DNA of 59,964 bases from a virus: positions 1 to 59,964 of IMG/VR virus record IMGVR_UViG_3300037189_017920, one strand, 5' to 3'. The notes under the pieces are model-generated. The model did no database searches. It was not told the DNA's origin and was given only the letters and a program-made list of their open reading frames with translations. The translations under genes were made by a program, and so were the position numbers. Every line of letters starts with the position of its first letter. The stretch's first letter is position 1. Positions 42,564-50,870 of this stretch are shown piece after piece.

Positions 42564-42587
42564 TATGCGGGCAGCCTGACCGCTGCC

Positions 42588-43325
42588 GTGGCCGCACCAA
42601 AAGATTTATCGAGTGTAAAACTCGATTGGATTACGTTTGAAGCTGAGAAAGTAATTGCCAAACACGCTAGGGTCTCCACAAAAGACCCCGAGCGAGAAGA
42701 TTATGTAAAACTTTTAAAGTATTGTCTGCGTGAGAACCACGTAAGTATTTTTGAACAAGCATCTATTTCGTTTGAGATTATTACATCTCGTGCTGTGTCG
42801 GCGCAGCTGATTCGTCACCGTAGTTTCCACTTCCAGGAACTGTCTGCTCGGTACTCGGACCCAAGCTATGTCTTGGATTCGTATGCGGAAAAGTGCTGGC
42901 AGTTTGAGTTGCGTGCTCAGGACGCCAAAAACCGTCAGAACAGTCTGGAGTACGAGGATTCAGATATTGAAGATCAATTCAGAGACCGGATTAAAGATCT
43001 GTTTGACCAAAACCAAAAGCTCTACCGCGACATGCTTACAGCCGGCGTGGCCAAAGAGTGTGCTCGAAACCTGCTCTGGATGTGTATGCCGACCCGACTT
43101 CACATGAGCGGCACGGTCCGTGACTGGTTGTTCTACGTTGGCGTCAGGTCTGCGCCTGGCACTCAGAAAGAGCACAAGTACATCTCAGATCGCATCGGGT
43201 GCTTTATGTCTAGTTACCTGCCGACGATCGCCCTCGCTGTCCGTGAACTAGCCGAGGAAGATAAAAACCCCGGATTGAAGGGGTGGAAGCATATCGATGA
43301 TTTCTGGAAAACAGTTTTGATTTAA
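42588..43325 (+). CDS. thyX: flavin-dependent thymidylate synthase ThyX
   Basis: 245 residues, GTG start in the context GCCGTGGCC. The ThyX signature RHRx7SxR is intact at 76-88 (RHRSFHFQELSAR). ThyX makes dTMP from dUMP using methylene-THF and FAD, providing thymidine for phage DNA. Frequent in cyanophages and in their hosts. Followed by a bidirectional terminator and the convergent replication operon. Confidence 0.95.
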   Translation: MAAPKDLSSVKLDWITFEAEKVIAKHARVSTKDPEREDYVKLLKYCLRENHVSIFEQASISFEIITSRAVSAQLIRHRSFHFQELSARYSDPSYVLDSYAEKCWQFELRAQDAKNRQNSLEYEDSDIEDQFRDRIKDLFDQNQKLYRDMLTAGVAKECARNLLWMCMPTRLHMSGTVRDWLFYVGVRSAPGTQKEHKYISDRIGCFMSSYLPTIALAVRELAEEDKNPGLKGWKHIDDFWKTVLI

Positions 43326-43330
43326 AAAGC

Positions 43331-43373
43331 GAAAGGGGGGCTTCATGGGCCCCCTTCATCGCCTTTGCGCGCA
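43331..43373. terminator. bidirectional terminator-like hairpin between thyX and the replication operon
   Basis: AAGGGGG (43333-43339) pairs with CCCCCTT (43350-43356) around a ten-base loop. T-rich sequence lies on both sides in the relevant directions. It sits between two converging transcription units. Confidence 0.55.
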
Positions 43374-43377
43374 GTAT

Positions 43378-43959
43378 TTATTTTATCAGGTTTTGCCACG
43401 GATCTTGCGATTCCGCTGGTGAAACTGGAACCTGCCCCGGCGTGGACAGCTGGTTCATCTTGGCGATCACATTTTGCACCATGCCAAGCTGCTGTTTTAA
43501 TGCTGCGTTTTCGGACGCCAGAGCTGTGTTTCGGCTTTCAGCCCATGCAGTTGCGTTGGCCGTCAGCTGATCCAGCACGTTCTCTGGGTGCGGCAGCTTG
43601 AACATCACGCTATTTTCCGTCGGGATTGCTTGCCCGCCTTGGCTCTCAGCCAACGCAGCTAAAAAAGTTTTAGCTTTATCGAACGGAATGTCTGAGTTGA
43701 ACGCTAATTGCTCTGGAATTAGCAGACCCTTGTTCTGCTCGTACAGGTAGTTGAAAACCTTAGCGACCTTGGCTGCTTCAACAGCGTCTTCTTCCGACTT
43801 GCGCCGGATTTCGCTTGCGACCGAGGCGCCGGTCAACAAACCCCCCGTGGCCGACATAGCCACTGAAATGTATTCAGGCCGGACAACTGCAGTTGATAAG
43901 GTGCCCAGTGCGCCGACTGCGATCAGCGAGCTAAACAGGTGTTTCTGTAGAAAGTCCAT
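43378..43959 (-). CDS. membrane-anchored coiled-coil protein
   Basis: About 193 residues from the ATG at 43959 (MDFLQKHLFSSLIAVGALGT). A hydrophobic segment (SLIAVGALGTLSTAVV) is followed by a coiled coil (EEDAVEAAKVAKVFNYLYEQ) and a Gln-rich end. Last gene of the minus-strand replication run, start overlapping the end of the primase-helicase gene by about 30 bases. Perhaps membrane attachment of replication; inferred from position only. Confidence 0.5.
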   Translation of the reverse strand: MDFLQKHLFSSLIAVGALGTLSTAVVRPEYISVAMSATGGLLTGASVASEIRRKSEEDAVEAAKVAKVFNYLYEQNKGLLIPEQLAFNSDIPFDKAKTFLAALAESQGGQAIPTENSVMFKLPHPENVLDQLTANATAWAESRNTALASENAALKQQLGMVQNVIAKMNQLSTPGQVPVSPAESQDPWQNLIK

Positions 43960-46690
43960 CGTGAGCTTCAAAGGCTGTTTGCCAAAAAGATTGAACTGGA
44001 TTCGAGGCCCATTCCACGGGGGAGGGCAAACGGTTGTCGCCGCTGGCGGCTCGGTCCGTACTCGGATCGTAGGGCTTCAATCGTAGCCCGCTGAAGACCG
44101 CCTTACCATTAATAAACTTTGGAGCAACGCCATCGATCTTGAGAACATTACGCACAGTCTCTTTAAGGCGGTCAACAAAACGAGGTTTCGCTGAGTGTTT
44201 GTAGCCGTTTGATTTGCAGAAGTTCACGTAGCTTGCATACAGCTCTGAGTATGCGTTTTTAACAAACATGCCTCGTTCGCTCTCGTCTGTGTTGGGGCGG
44301 AACGCACCGCCGCCGATCAGCGCGTGGCTGTTTGGGGCGTACATGGTGCATTCAGCAAGCCAAGCGACATACGGGTTGTTGAAGATCAACGCTTCGAGGT
44401 TGGTCGCGTTGAGTGAGGGTACGTGCTTAACGGGGTTGGCCAACACATCCCGCATATCGTCAAACGGCATATCCAACGCCCAGGACACCACGCCGCTGAG
44501 TTCCGGCACCAGCTCACCTTCGATCCGGTCCTGGTATACGTTGAGCAGGTCGCGCCGCTCAGATGCGGGCACGACTCGATCCATGATGATGGTGAGTCGT
44601 CGCCGCTCTAGGCCGCTACTGATATCGGAGCTGCTGATGTGCTCGTTAGATGCGATGCAGACCAGAGCTTCGGGCTTGAAGCTGATTACCTCTTTGCCGT
44701 ACTTACGTTCTGCACGCAGGGTGTCGGATGCTGATGTGATCTTTTTAAGAACGTCGAGTCGCTTGTTGAAGTTTGCCTCGTCCGTGAGCAACAGCAACTT
44801 CTTACCGATTAGGTTATGACACTCAAATTTGTTCGTCTCGATGATCTCCAGGTTGCTTGTGTGAGTCGCGCCAAACCCTGCGAGTGCAATCAGAAGCTGC
44901 TGCAGCGTGGACTTACCCGTGCCTCCAGGACCAACCAAATGCAGGAATCGCTCGCCCGTTGTGTAGCCCGTCAGTAGCGCACGGCAGAATGCTCGGACAA
45001 TTACAACACGTTCCGTACCTACGCAGGAGTCAATCCAGGTAAGGAACTTGGGGCACTGTGCATTCGGCTTGTAGGGGTACGCCAGGCGGCTACGCAGATA
45101 CAGCTCCTTCTGGTTGTCTTCCTCAAAGTTAAAGTTTTCGGCGTTGAGCACCCCGTTTGTGAATGGGATCTTGCCTCGTGACTTGCTCCAGATTGAAGTA
45201 CGACCGCCGTCGACCGATTTCAACAGCTTTGCCTTCAAGATCTGGTAGACGGAGCTGACCGTTGCTGAGTTGTACCTGGGCAGCACGCCAGCGGTCACAA
45301 ACGTATCAAGAGTCTTTACGATTCGCCGTTTGATGTGCTGCTCGTCTTGGATATACCAAATGCCACGGTCGTTGTCGTAGGTAAAGAACTCATCTAGCGA
45401 CGAGTCAAACAGAAAATCCGTGCCGTAGTTGTTGACGATAATGTCAGCAACGTCGTTCTCCGAGAACTGTCGATTGTTTTGCTGTATCTGAACGAGTTGA
45501 GCCGGCGTGGCTGGAGTCTGCGTCACTGTCGGAGCCTTCTCTGTTGGTGTTGATGTTGATGTAGGCGTCTCTTCGAGCAGTTCGTCGAAGGACAGAATTG
45601 AATTCGAAGCCTTTGGTTTCTTGGCTGCAATCTCGGTCTTTATGGACTCAGGACAATGCGTCTCGTAAATCTCTTTATAAGATTGGCGCACGCGACGCCA
45701 GACTGCAGCTTCCCCGTCGTCTGAAGCAATCGCGATTGCTGGTTGCAGATCCTGCGCATCAGTGATGCTGTTCAGGATCCTGTAAAACTTGCCATCCAGT
45801 GCCGGGTCGTACTCGTAGATATTCTCGAACACCAGTTGTGCGGTTGTCAAGGGGTCCGCAATTGCCGGCAACCCGTGAGTGTTCAACCAGTTGCACCAGC
45901 CGATCAGCTCTTTGAGGGCCAGGGCCATCGAGAACGACCTGTCGTCGACCTCCTCCCCTTCCAGGATCGCCCTGACGGCACCGCTCGCCACCCGTGACAG
46001 ATCGATGCCTGCCAGGCTCACCTCCGTTTTGAGACGCTCCTCCGCGTCGTACTCAGCCGGCGTGGTCTTAGGCAGCGACTCGTACAGGGCAAACGCCTCG
46101 TCGATTTTTGAACTGGGTATATATCTGTCAGTTACACAGATTCGACTTTCTACGCCCGCGCCGCCGTAGAACAGGTTGGGCACCTGAGTGGCTCGCCGAT
46201 CAGACCCTGGGATCTGATTCGCGATGTAACGAGTAAACCACTGATAGAACCCCGTATCCGTAATCTCTTTCTCAAGCCCAAACACGAGCCTGAACCGAGG
46301 CCAATCCGCCGCGTGGCTAGGTGAGTAGTAAGCAAAACTTAAATAGTTTTTGCAGAGTTCTAGTTCTAGTGCTTGCTCAACGCTTAATTGTTGATCTTGA
46401 ATCTTGTTACCGTTTTCATCTTTACCGTCTGCTTGATTATCGATGTCAATAATTATCAACCCGCTCTTTAGACAACCTGTCTCTTTTTCTTTCCGTTTGC
46501 CGTCAGTTAAGTGCCACGCGCACAATCCGTTTTGCTTGTCGCAAACGAATTCCGCAAGCTTATCGACATCACCTTCACAAGCGATCCAGTTCTCGTTAAA
46601 CGCGCGGAAATTGCCGCCGGGCGCGATCTTGCCAGACTTGGCGTTTATATATTTTTGAACCTCCTCGTTGCGGCTGAAGTAAAAGTCCAC
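43931..46690 (-). CDS. primase-helicase (AEP-like primase plus D5-type SF3 helicase)
   Basis: 919 residues from GTG at 46690 with AGGAGGGG upstream. The N-terminal part (GLIIIDIDNQ, later SHAADWPRFRLVFGL) suits an archaeo-eukaryotic-type primase/RepB-like domain. The C-terminal half is D5/SF3 helicase: Walker A GPGGTGKST near residue 587, Walker B LLLLTDE, motif C ALVCIASNE. It would prime and unwind at the replication fork. The large size agrees with fused primase-helicases. Downstream of the exonuclease and polymerase region. Confidence 0.85.
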   Translation of the reverse strand: MDFYFSRNEEVQKYINAKSGKIAPGGNFRAFNENWIACEGDVDKLAEFVCDKQNGLCAWHLTDGKRKEKETGCLKSGLIIIDIDNQADGKDENGNKIQDQQLSVEQALELELCKNYLSFAYYSPSHAADWPRFRLVFGLEKEITDTGFYQWFTRYIANQIPGSDRRATQVPNLFYGGAGVESRICVTDRYIPSSKIDEAFALYESLPKTTPAEYDAEERLKTEVSLAGIDLSRVASGAVRAILEGEEVDDRSFSMALALKELIGWCNWLNTHGLPAIADPLTTAQLVFENIYEYDPALDGKFYRILNSITDAQDLQPAIAIASDDGEAAVWRRVRQSYKEIYETHCPESIKTEIAAKKPKASNSILSFDELLEETPTSTSTPTEKAPTVTQTPATPAQLVQIQQNNRQFSENDVADIIVNNYGTDFLFDSSLDEFFTYDNDRGIWYIQDEQHIKRRIVKTLDTFVTAGVLPRYNSATVSSVYQILKAKLLKSVDGGRTSIWSKSRGKIPFTNGVLNAENFNFEEDNQKELYLRSRLAYPYKPNAQCPKFLTWIDSCVGTERVVIVRAFCRALLTGYTTGERFLHLVGPGGTGKSTLQQLLIALAGFGATHTSNLEIIETNKFECHNLIGKKLLLLTDEANFNKRLDVLKKITSASDTLRAERKYGKEVISFKPEALVCIASNEHISSSDISSGLERRRLTIIMDRVVPASERRDLLNVYQDRIEGELVPELSGVVSWALDMPFDDMRDVLANPVKHVPSLNATNLEALIFNNPYVAWLAECTMYAPNSHALIGGGAFRPNTDESERGMFVKNAYSELYASYVNFCKSNGYKHSAKPRFVDRLKETVRNVLKIDGVAPKFINGKAVFSGLRLKPYDPSTDRAASGDNRLPSPVEWASNPVQSFWQTAFEAHDGLSTETPV

Positions 46691-46748
46691 GTCCCCTCCT
46701 AGTCAAGCCATTGTGCCACGGCCGCCCCGCCGCTGACGGTGCAAAACC

Positions 46749-47528
46749 TTAAGTCTGGCCTAGGTTCTCGTAGAACTTTTGTAAAACCGCCAGCCATTGT
46801 GTTTCGTGTTTTTCAACTTCTTTTGGGCCGAAAGTGAATACTTGAACTGAGTACTCCGGCACCGGAGTAGACACGATAATTTGAGTTTTATCGATAGAGA
46901 TACCCAAGCATCTTTCGGCAGCCATTTTGTACGCAGCCAGCTGCAGTTGTGTTTTCTTAAGTTTGAAAACTCCCGATACGAGCGCTTTACGAGTGGCGTC
47001 GTCTAGTTGTGCGGTTGCGCGTGGGAAATTACAGCTGTACGGCCCAGTCGACGTTTTGAAGTCTCCTAGGATTGTTTCGCCGTTATGGTCTCTATAAATG
47101 ATGTCACAGCACCCCGCGTAACCGTGCTGCGTCTTTTCGTCATAATAATGAATTCTGCCTACACCATCTTCACCTACGTATTTAGCCCACGCAGGTTGGT
47201 TAAAAGGCTTCTCTGACCACAGGATTTTGCCACCGTCTAGAAGCTCTTCAAGTTTTTCTGGCATCCCGTCCCAATACGGCTTGTAGTCCGCAGGCGGGTG
47301 TACTGCTAGGCCGCGCACATAATTTTCTACACAGTTATGAATCCATGTCCCTCTTTCAGCTGCTTTATCTGCTACACCCGGATTCATCAGATTCCAGTGC
47401 GCCAGCTTTTTTCGGGTCTCCTCGGTCTGCGTGGCTGACAAAACAGACGTAACAGATGGTAATGGCCTTGGAACGCCATCACACACGTAATGTCTTAGTC
47501 CGTTTAATGTTAGCCTTGTCGAGGACAC
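46749..47528 (-). CDS. PD-(D/E)XK exonuclease (RecB-like)
   Basis: 259 residues, GTG start. GYAGCCDIIYRDHNGETILG, then DFKTSTG keeps the D...(D/E)xK triad of RecB-like nucleases. RGTWIHNCVENYVRGL forms the helix before it. Likely a cyanophage-type 5'-3' exonuclease for host DNA degradation or recombination. Followed on the minus strand by the primase-helicase. Confidence 0.85.
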   Translation of the reverse strand: MSSTRLTLNGLRHYVCDGVPRPLPSVTSVLSATQTEETRKKLAHWNLMNPGVADKAAERGTWIHNCVENYVRGLAVHPPADYKPYWDGMPEKLEELLDGGKILWSEKPFNQPAWAKYVGEDGVGRIHYYDEKTQHGYAGCCDIIYRDHNGETILGDFKTSTGPYSCNFPRATAQLDDATRKALVSGVFKLKKTQLQLAAYKMAAERCLGISIDKTQIIVSTPVPEYSVQVFTFGPKEVEKHETQWLAVLQKFYENLGQT

Positions 47529-47567
47529 TTAATAATGCTAATCAAGCCCCAGTTTACCCGATCTTAA

Positions 47568-47930
47568 TCACCACGCCATTGTAAAATTTGGCGCCGGAGG
47601 CGCATCTTCGTCATCCTCGTCATCTTCATCTTCTTCGTACAACTCTTCGTCCTCTGCCTCAATGAAAAATTCTGATTTCTGATACTGAAACTCCTGAGTA
47701 CGGTTTTTAAGATCCTCGGCCAGACACATGCCCGCCATGTAGCTTTCGCTTACTATTTCTGCGCATTCAGTGGCAGAGCGCGCCTCGCCGTCTGGCGAGA
47801 CACACTCTTGCAACAACTGATTTGAGATCAATAAAGCGTTTATCTTTTCCAATAGCTCGTTGTTCTTAGTTAAAAGATCTACAACGTCCCTTTGGAACTT
47901 TTCAAATTTTTGAGCGCGTGTGAAACTCAT
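47568..47930 (-). CDS. acid-tailed small protein
   Basis: 120 residues. Helical N-terminus (LTKNNELLEKINALLISNQL), then an extended acidic tail (about 15 Glu/Asp in a row region, ELYEEDEDDEDDEDAPPAPN) ending NFTMAW. Acid tails of this kind occur in DNA-mimic proteins and in SSB-type protein docking tails. Overlaps the upstream gene by four bases. No family recognised. Confidence 0.5.
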   Translation of the reverse strand: MSFTRAQKFEKFQRDVVDLLTKNNELLEKINALLISNQLLQECVSPDGEARSATECAEIVSESYMAGMCLAEDLKNRTQEFQYQKSEFFIEAEDEELYEEDEDDEDDEDAPPAPNFTMAW

Positions 47931-48469
47931 GCTAATGGTGGCAACGGTTCAACCCTGTCCCAATTCAAACCAAAAGTAATTTGTGTGCCATCGTGCCACA
48001 GCTCAGGACGCTGGAAAACAAACCAGCAACTTGTGACTGAGTCTCTGGTCGAGCCGATGGCGCGGAACTTAGGACGAGGGTTGAGCACAATCATATTGCT
48101 GATCTTGTTTGCCAGCAGAAAACTTTTACGTTTAGCCACTGGTTCGATAAATGATAGGCGATCAAGAACGGCTATGCCCTGTGTAGCAATCTGAATGCCG
48201 TATTCGAGAATATATTCGGTGTGATCGCCCAACCCCGTGGTCGCAGCTACGACCCAGTCGTACTTCTTTTCCTTTTGCGCCGTCCACCAGATCGGGTCGG
48301 TCAGATTTGATTCATCCGTGTTGGTCGTGACCGTAAACCTGTGTTTCCGCAGTTGATCGCTAAGGACCGAAAGCGGATCGTAAGGCACCAGGATTGTTCC
48401 TGTGATGTAAGAGTGCTTCACCAGCGCGTGGGTGACGCCGGCTGGAATTGTGTAAAACGAGTCTTGCAT
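47927..48469 (-). CDS. degenerate DNA methyltransferase-like protein
   Basis: 180 residues. DWVVAATTGLGDHTEYI, AVLDRLSFIEPVAKRKSFLL and MIVLNPRPKFRAIGSTRDSV match the second half of small phage adenine-methyltransferase-like proteins I recall, where an NPPF-type motif is usual; here the site reads DPIWWT. It may have kept the fold and lost activity. It is the last minus gene left of the isolated nblA, separated by a ~115-base divergent region. Confidence 0.45.
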   Translation of the reverse strand: MQDSFYTIPAGVTHALVKHSYITGTILVPYDPLSVLSDQLRKHRFTVTTNTDESNLTDPIWWTAQKEKKYDWVVAATTGLGDHTEYILEYGIQIATQGIAVLDRLSFIEPVAKRKSFLLANKISNMIVLNPRPKFRAIGSTRDSVTSCWFVFQRPELWHDGTQITFGLNWDRVEPLPPLA

Positions 48470-48584
48470 GAGAAGTTAAGACACACATCATATGGGTCTG
48501 AGTCAGAGTTTAAACAAAATTTCCAGCCACGGCTTGATCTGTTGCTTAAGATAATGCTAGTAAATTCTATAAGTTTTCTTGCAC

Positions 48585-48818
48585 ATGGAGTGGTTAAGCA
48601 CGGAGCAAGAGTTTATGCACAAGAGTGCGATGATCGAAGCAGAGAAATTAGATCGAGAAAAGTTACTTGATGTGCTGCAGAAAGTTCATAAACAATATCT
48701 TATTTATCACAACTTGTTTTCTAAGATGGTGCTCTGGTGCGGACGCAAGCAAATAATGCTTCCATCTTTTTCCGAGTTGCTTGAGCTTTCGTCTTCAATA
48801 TCGTCTAAAGACGCATAA
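48585..48818 (+). CDS. nblA: NblA-like phycobilisome degradation protein
   Basis: 77 residues from ATG at 48585. MEWLSTEQEFMHKSAMIEAE, then KLDREKLLDVLQKVHKQYLI, YHNLFSKMVLWC follows the NblA pattern: LxxEQEF, a helix, then a Q/V-rich helix with a final N(L/V). NblA binds phycobiliproteins and the Clp protease to break down the light-harvesting antenna. Some freshwater cyanophages carry it. It stands alone on the plus strand among minus genes, so it probably has its own promoter; TTGCTT at ~48542 and TATAA at ~48569 are a candidate pair. The cyanobacterial extra tail (RKQIMLPSFSELLEL) is unusual. Confidence 0.78.
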   Translation: MEWLSTEQEFMHKSAMIEAEKLDREKLLDVLQKVHKQYLIYHNLFSKMVLWCGRKQIMLPSFSELLELSSSISSKDA

Positions 48819-48844
48819 AAAAGAGCGGCTTTTGTTAGCCGCTC
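48817..48844 (-). terminator. terminator of the minus-strand replication run
   Basis: GAGCGGCT (48823-48830) pairs with AGCCGCTC (48837-48844) around a six-base loop. On the minus strand six T follow (A run 48817-48822 on the plus strand), which also overlap the nblA stop. It ends the transcript entering from the right. Confidence 0.85.
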
Positions 48845-48884
48845 CGGTGTTCCTAGAGGTTACCCAGCGTTAGTTTAGCGCTAG

Positions 48885-49676
48885 TCAGAAATCAATTCCG
48901 AGCATTTTGGCCTGTTCTTCGGTCAGCTCCATAGACTTCTTTTCTTTCGAAGCAGTCGGAGGAGCAGCAGTCGGTAACTGCTTTGCCGGTTTTTCAGCTT
49001 GGAACGCAGGAACCGGATTGTTCCGGGTTTCCGCGAACTTCGCTTTAATCTCAGCGTGGTCTGAGCCGAGCGGCAGTTCAACCAAATCGGATCCCGGAAT
49101 GTGAGATTTTAAGGCAGCGGAAATCAGATTGATTCCCTTGTCTGCAATCCACACATCGATGTCATCGACCAGCTTTTGTTCGTCGTCGTTACCCGGCGGG
49201 CGATCAGTGAATTCAAGCGCGTTGAAGTTAATCTTCGCGCCGTCCGCTCCCGTCATTGGGTCGCGCTCGTTGAAGCTCTTCGTTACGAACTTAGTTGTCG
49301 TGATTAAAGAGGCACAATTAATACGGTTGTTATAAAGAGTTTGGAAGTAACTAATAAAGTTTTTCTGGGAGGACTTGCCCGAAATCATTGAGGTTGTGAC
49401 GCACCGTGGCGGCAACAGTCGATGGTTCGGCGACACGCCAATGTAAGCGATGCGTATAAATTCCTCACCGTTTCGCATACCCAGGTTGCCGTAAAAAGGC
49501 GTGAACCCGAGGAGAACGAATTCAATAGGAATGCCGTTGTCATTTCTGTCGATGATCGCAGACTCAGGGTCTACGTCAGACTTCCAGCGACGAGCCTGTA
49601 AATCAATCCGGAGAGTGTGCGGCGGAACGTTACAGAGAATTTCGTCGCGCGAAAATTGGCCAGCGATAAACACCAT
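48885..49676 (-). CDS. single-stranded-DNA-binding-like protein with IDF tail
   Basis: 263 residues starting MVFIAGQFSRDEILCNVPPH. Long beta-rich body (PIEFVLLGFTPFYGNLGMRN, then EEFIRIAYIGVSPN), then a Pro/Lys-rich linker and an acidic end finishing MLGIDF. The tail resembles the acidic-hydrophobic tip by which SSB proteins recruit partners (DIPF type). Four other proteins of this operon share or partly share it. No exact family identified; an OB-fold replication protein is likely. Confidence 0.5.
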   Translation of the reverse strand: MVFIAGQFSRDEILCNVPPHTLRIDLQARRWKSDVDPESAIIDRNDNGIPIEFVLLGFTPFYGNLGMRNGEEFIRIAYIGVSPNHRLLPPRCVTTSMISGKSSQKNFISYFQTLYNNRINCASLITTTKFVTKSFNERDPMTGADGAKINFNALEFTDRPPGNDDEQKLVDDIDVWIADKGINLISAALKSHIPGSDLVELPLGSDHAEIKAKFAETRNNPVPAFQAEKPAKQLPTAAPPTASKEKKSMELTEEQAKMLGIDF

Positions 49677-49690
49677 TAGTAGTACCTAGA

Positions 49691-50335
49691 TCAGAGTGAG
49701 AAATCGATCGAACCGATAGCGGCAGCAGCTACCTTGCCTTTTTCTGGGTCTACAGCTTTTTTAGGAGCGGACTTAGTCGACTTAGGCAGATAAAGAACTT
49801 TATCTAGATTATAGTTTAAATAGAGCTTACTGTCTTTTTCGCTTGTCGAGACTTTACCCACAGCGATTGTAGGTGTACCGGGGCTCAATTCTGCCAGCTG
49901 TGTGGACAATTCCCCCCAAGCTGTCAGTTTGAACCACGCCGTTTCGCTTTCGTCTGTCTGCCATGCGAGAGACCGATTAGTTACGGTCGTATCATTTACT
50001 TCGGTTTCCTCTGTCTTGGGCCCAAGACCCCCCGTGGCAAAGAAGACGTTGATTGCCAGCAGATCGTTGAAGTTTTCCTCTGTTACGACCAGCATGGCCT
50101 GCATCTTCAGCACGCCGTCCAGGGTCGGTTTAGTTGGACCCAAAGCTAAGACGGTTTGTCCTACCTCTAAGTTTTTAAGAAGCTTTCCGACGTAGTGATT
50201 TGCTTGTTGTAAGAGTTGCACTTTAGTCGCAACCCGTTTTTCGTTTGAAGGCAGGTTTTCCGCAAGTACGTTTACTAAGCCTTCATCTTCCTGCGCAGTA
50301 GCAGTGATCTTTAGCCCCAGCAAAAACAGATTCAT
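49691..50335 (-). CDS. SSB-like OB-fold protein
   Basis: 214 residues. AWFKLTAWGELSTQLAELSP, then TPTIAVGKVSTSEKDSKLYL and NYNLDKVLYLP fit the OB-fold of single-strand DNA-binding proteins (WxxLTxWG...GxVxVxGK). Acid/hydrophobic tail AAAIGSIDFSL. It would protect ssDNA during replication and recombination. 15 bases downstream on the minus strand is the IDF-tailed protein. Its start overlaps the upstream gene by 53 bases. Confidence 0.6.
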   Translation of the reverse strand: MNLFLLGLKITATAQEDEGLVNVLAENLPSNEKRVATKVQLLQQANHYVGKLLKNLEVGQTVLALGPTKPTLDGVLKMQAMLVVTEENFNDLLAINVFFATGGLGPKTEETEVNDTTVTNRSLAWQTDESETAWFKLTAWGELSTQLAELSPGTPTIAVGKVSTSEKDSKLYLNYNLDKVLYLPKSTKSAPKKAVDPEKGKVAAAAIGSIDFSL

Positions 50336-50864
50336 GCTTTAGGTTTCTGTAAATGGTTGAACGATGGACGTTAAGCACCTTGGCGATCTGGGTGATCCCG
50401 GCGCCGCGGCTCCGATAGGCTACTAGCAGTCGGCGGTCGCCGCTTGAAATTTTTTCATTTTTACTGGAACTGTATTTGAAGTGATACGGATTTATACAAG
50501 TCTTGTTTCCGCAACTTGGCCTGGCGCAACTGTCTTCTTTTGGGATATCTAAGTACCTGAGAATGACGTTGCGGATGTAGTGGCGTTCTTGTAGAGCGTA
50601 GCAACAGGGAATACCATTACACACAGACCCTGCCCACAGTGTGCACACACTGTGGTGGAAACTGTTGTCAGCTAAATCTTTGAAAATATCCGAGACTACG
50701 GTATCTTTTGACGGCTCGTACAACAAATCGTACAAGTTTGCACCAAAGGCACGAGCAATATCCGCCGCTTGAGCTTGCGCGTGGCCACAGTCTTGTGCCC
50801 ATATCGCAAGCTTTAGTGTTTTAGAACGTTTGCCTAGTCGAAGCGTATAACAGTCTTTACTCAC
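50283..50864 (-). CDS. zinc / degenerate HNH protein with C-terminal HTH
   Basis: 193 residues, GTG start. CARPSCGNKTCINPYHFKYS holds the CxNPxH zinc loop of HNH proteins with the catalytic His absent. The C-terminus (YRSRGAGITQIAKVLNVHRS, then TIYRNLKHE) is a recombinase-type HTH. Probably a DNA-binding regulator or a decayed nuclease. Same design as the genes at 18404 and 19463. Confidence 0.6.
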   Translation of the reverse strand: MSKDCYTLRLGKRSKTLKLAIWAQDCGHAQAQAADIARAFGANLYDLLYEPSKDTVVSDIFKDLADNSFHHSVCTLWAGSVCNGIPCCYALQERHYIRNVILRYLDIPKEDSCARPSCGNKTCINPYHFKYSSSKNEKISSGDRRLLVAYRSRGAGITQIAKVLNVHRSTIYRNLKHESVFAGAKDHCYCAGR

Positions 50865-50870
50865 GTATTT

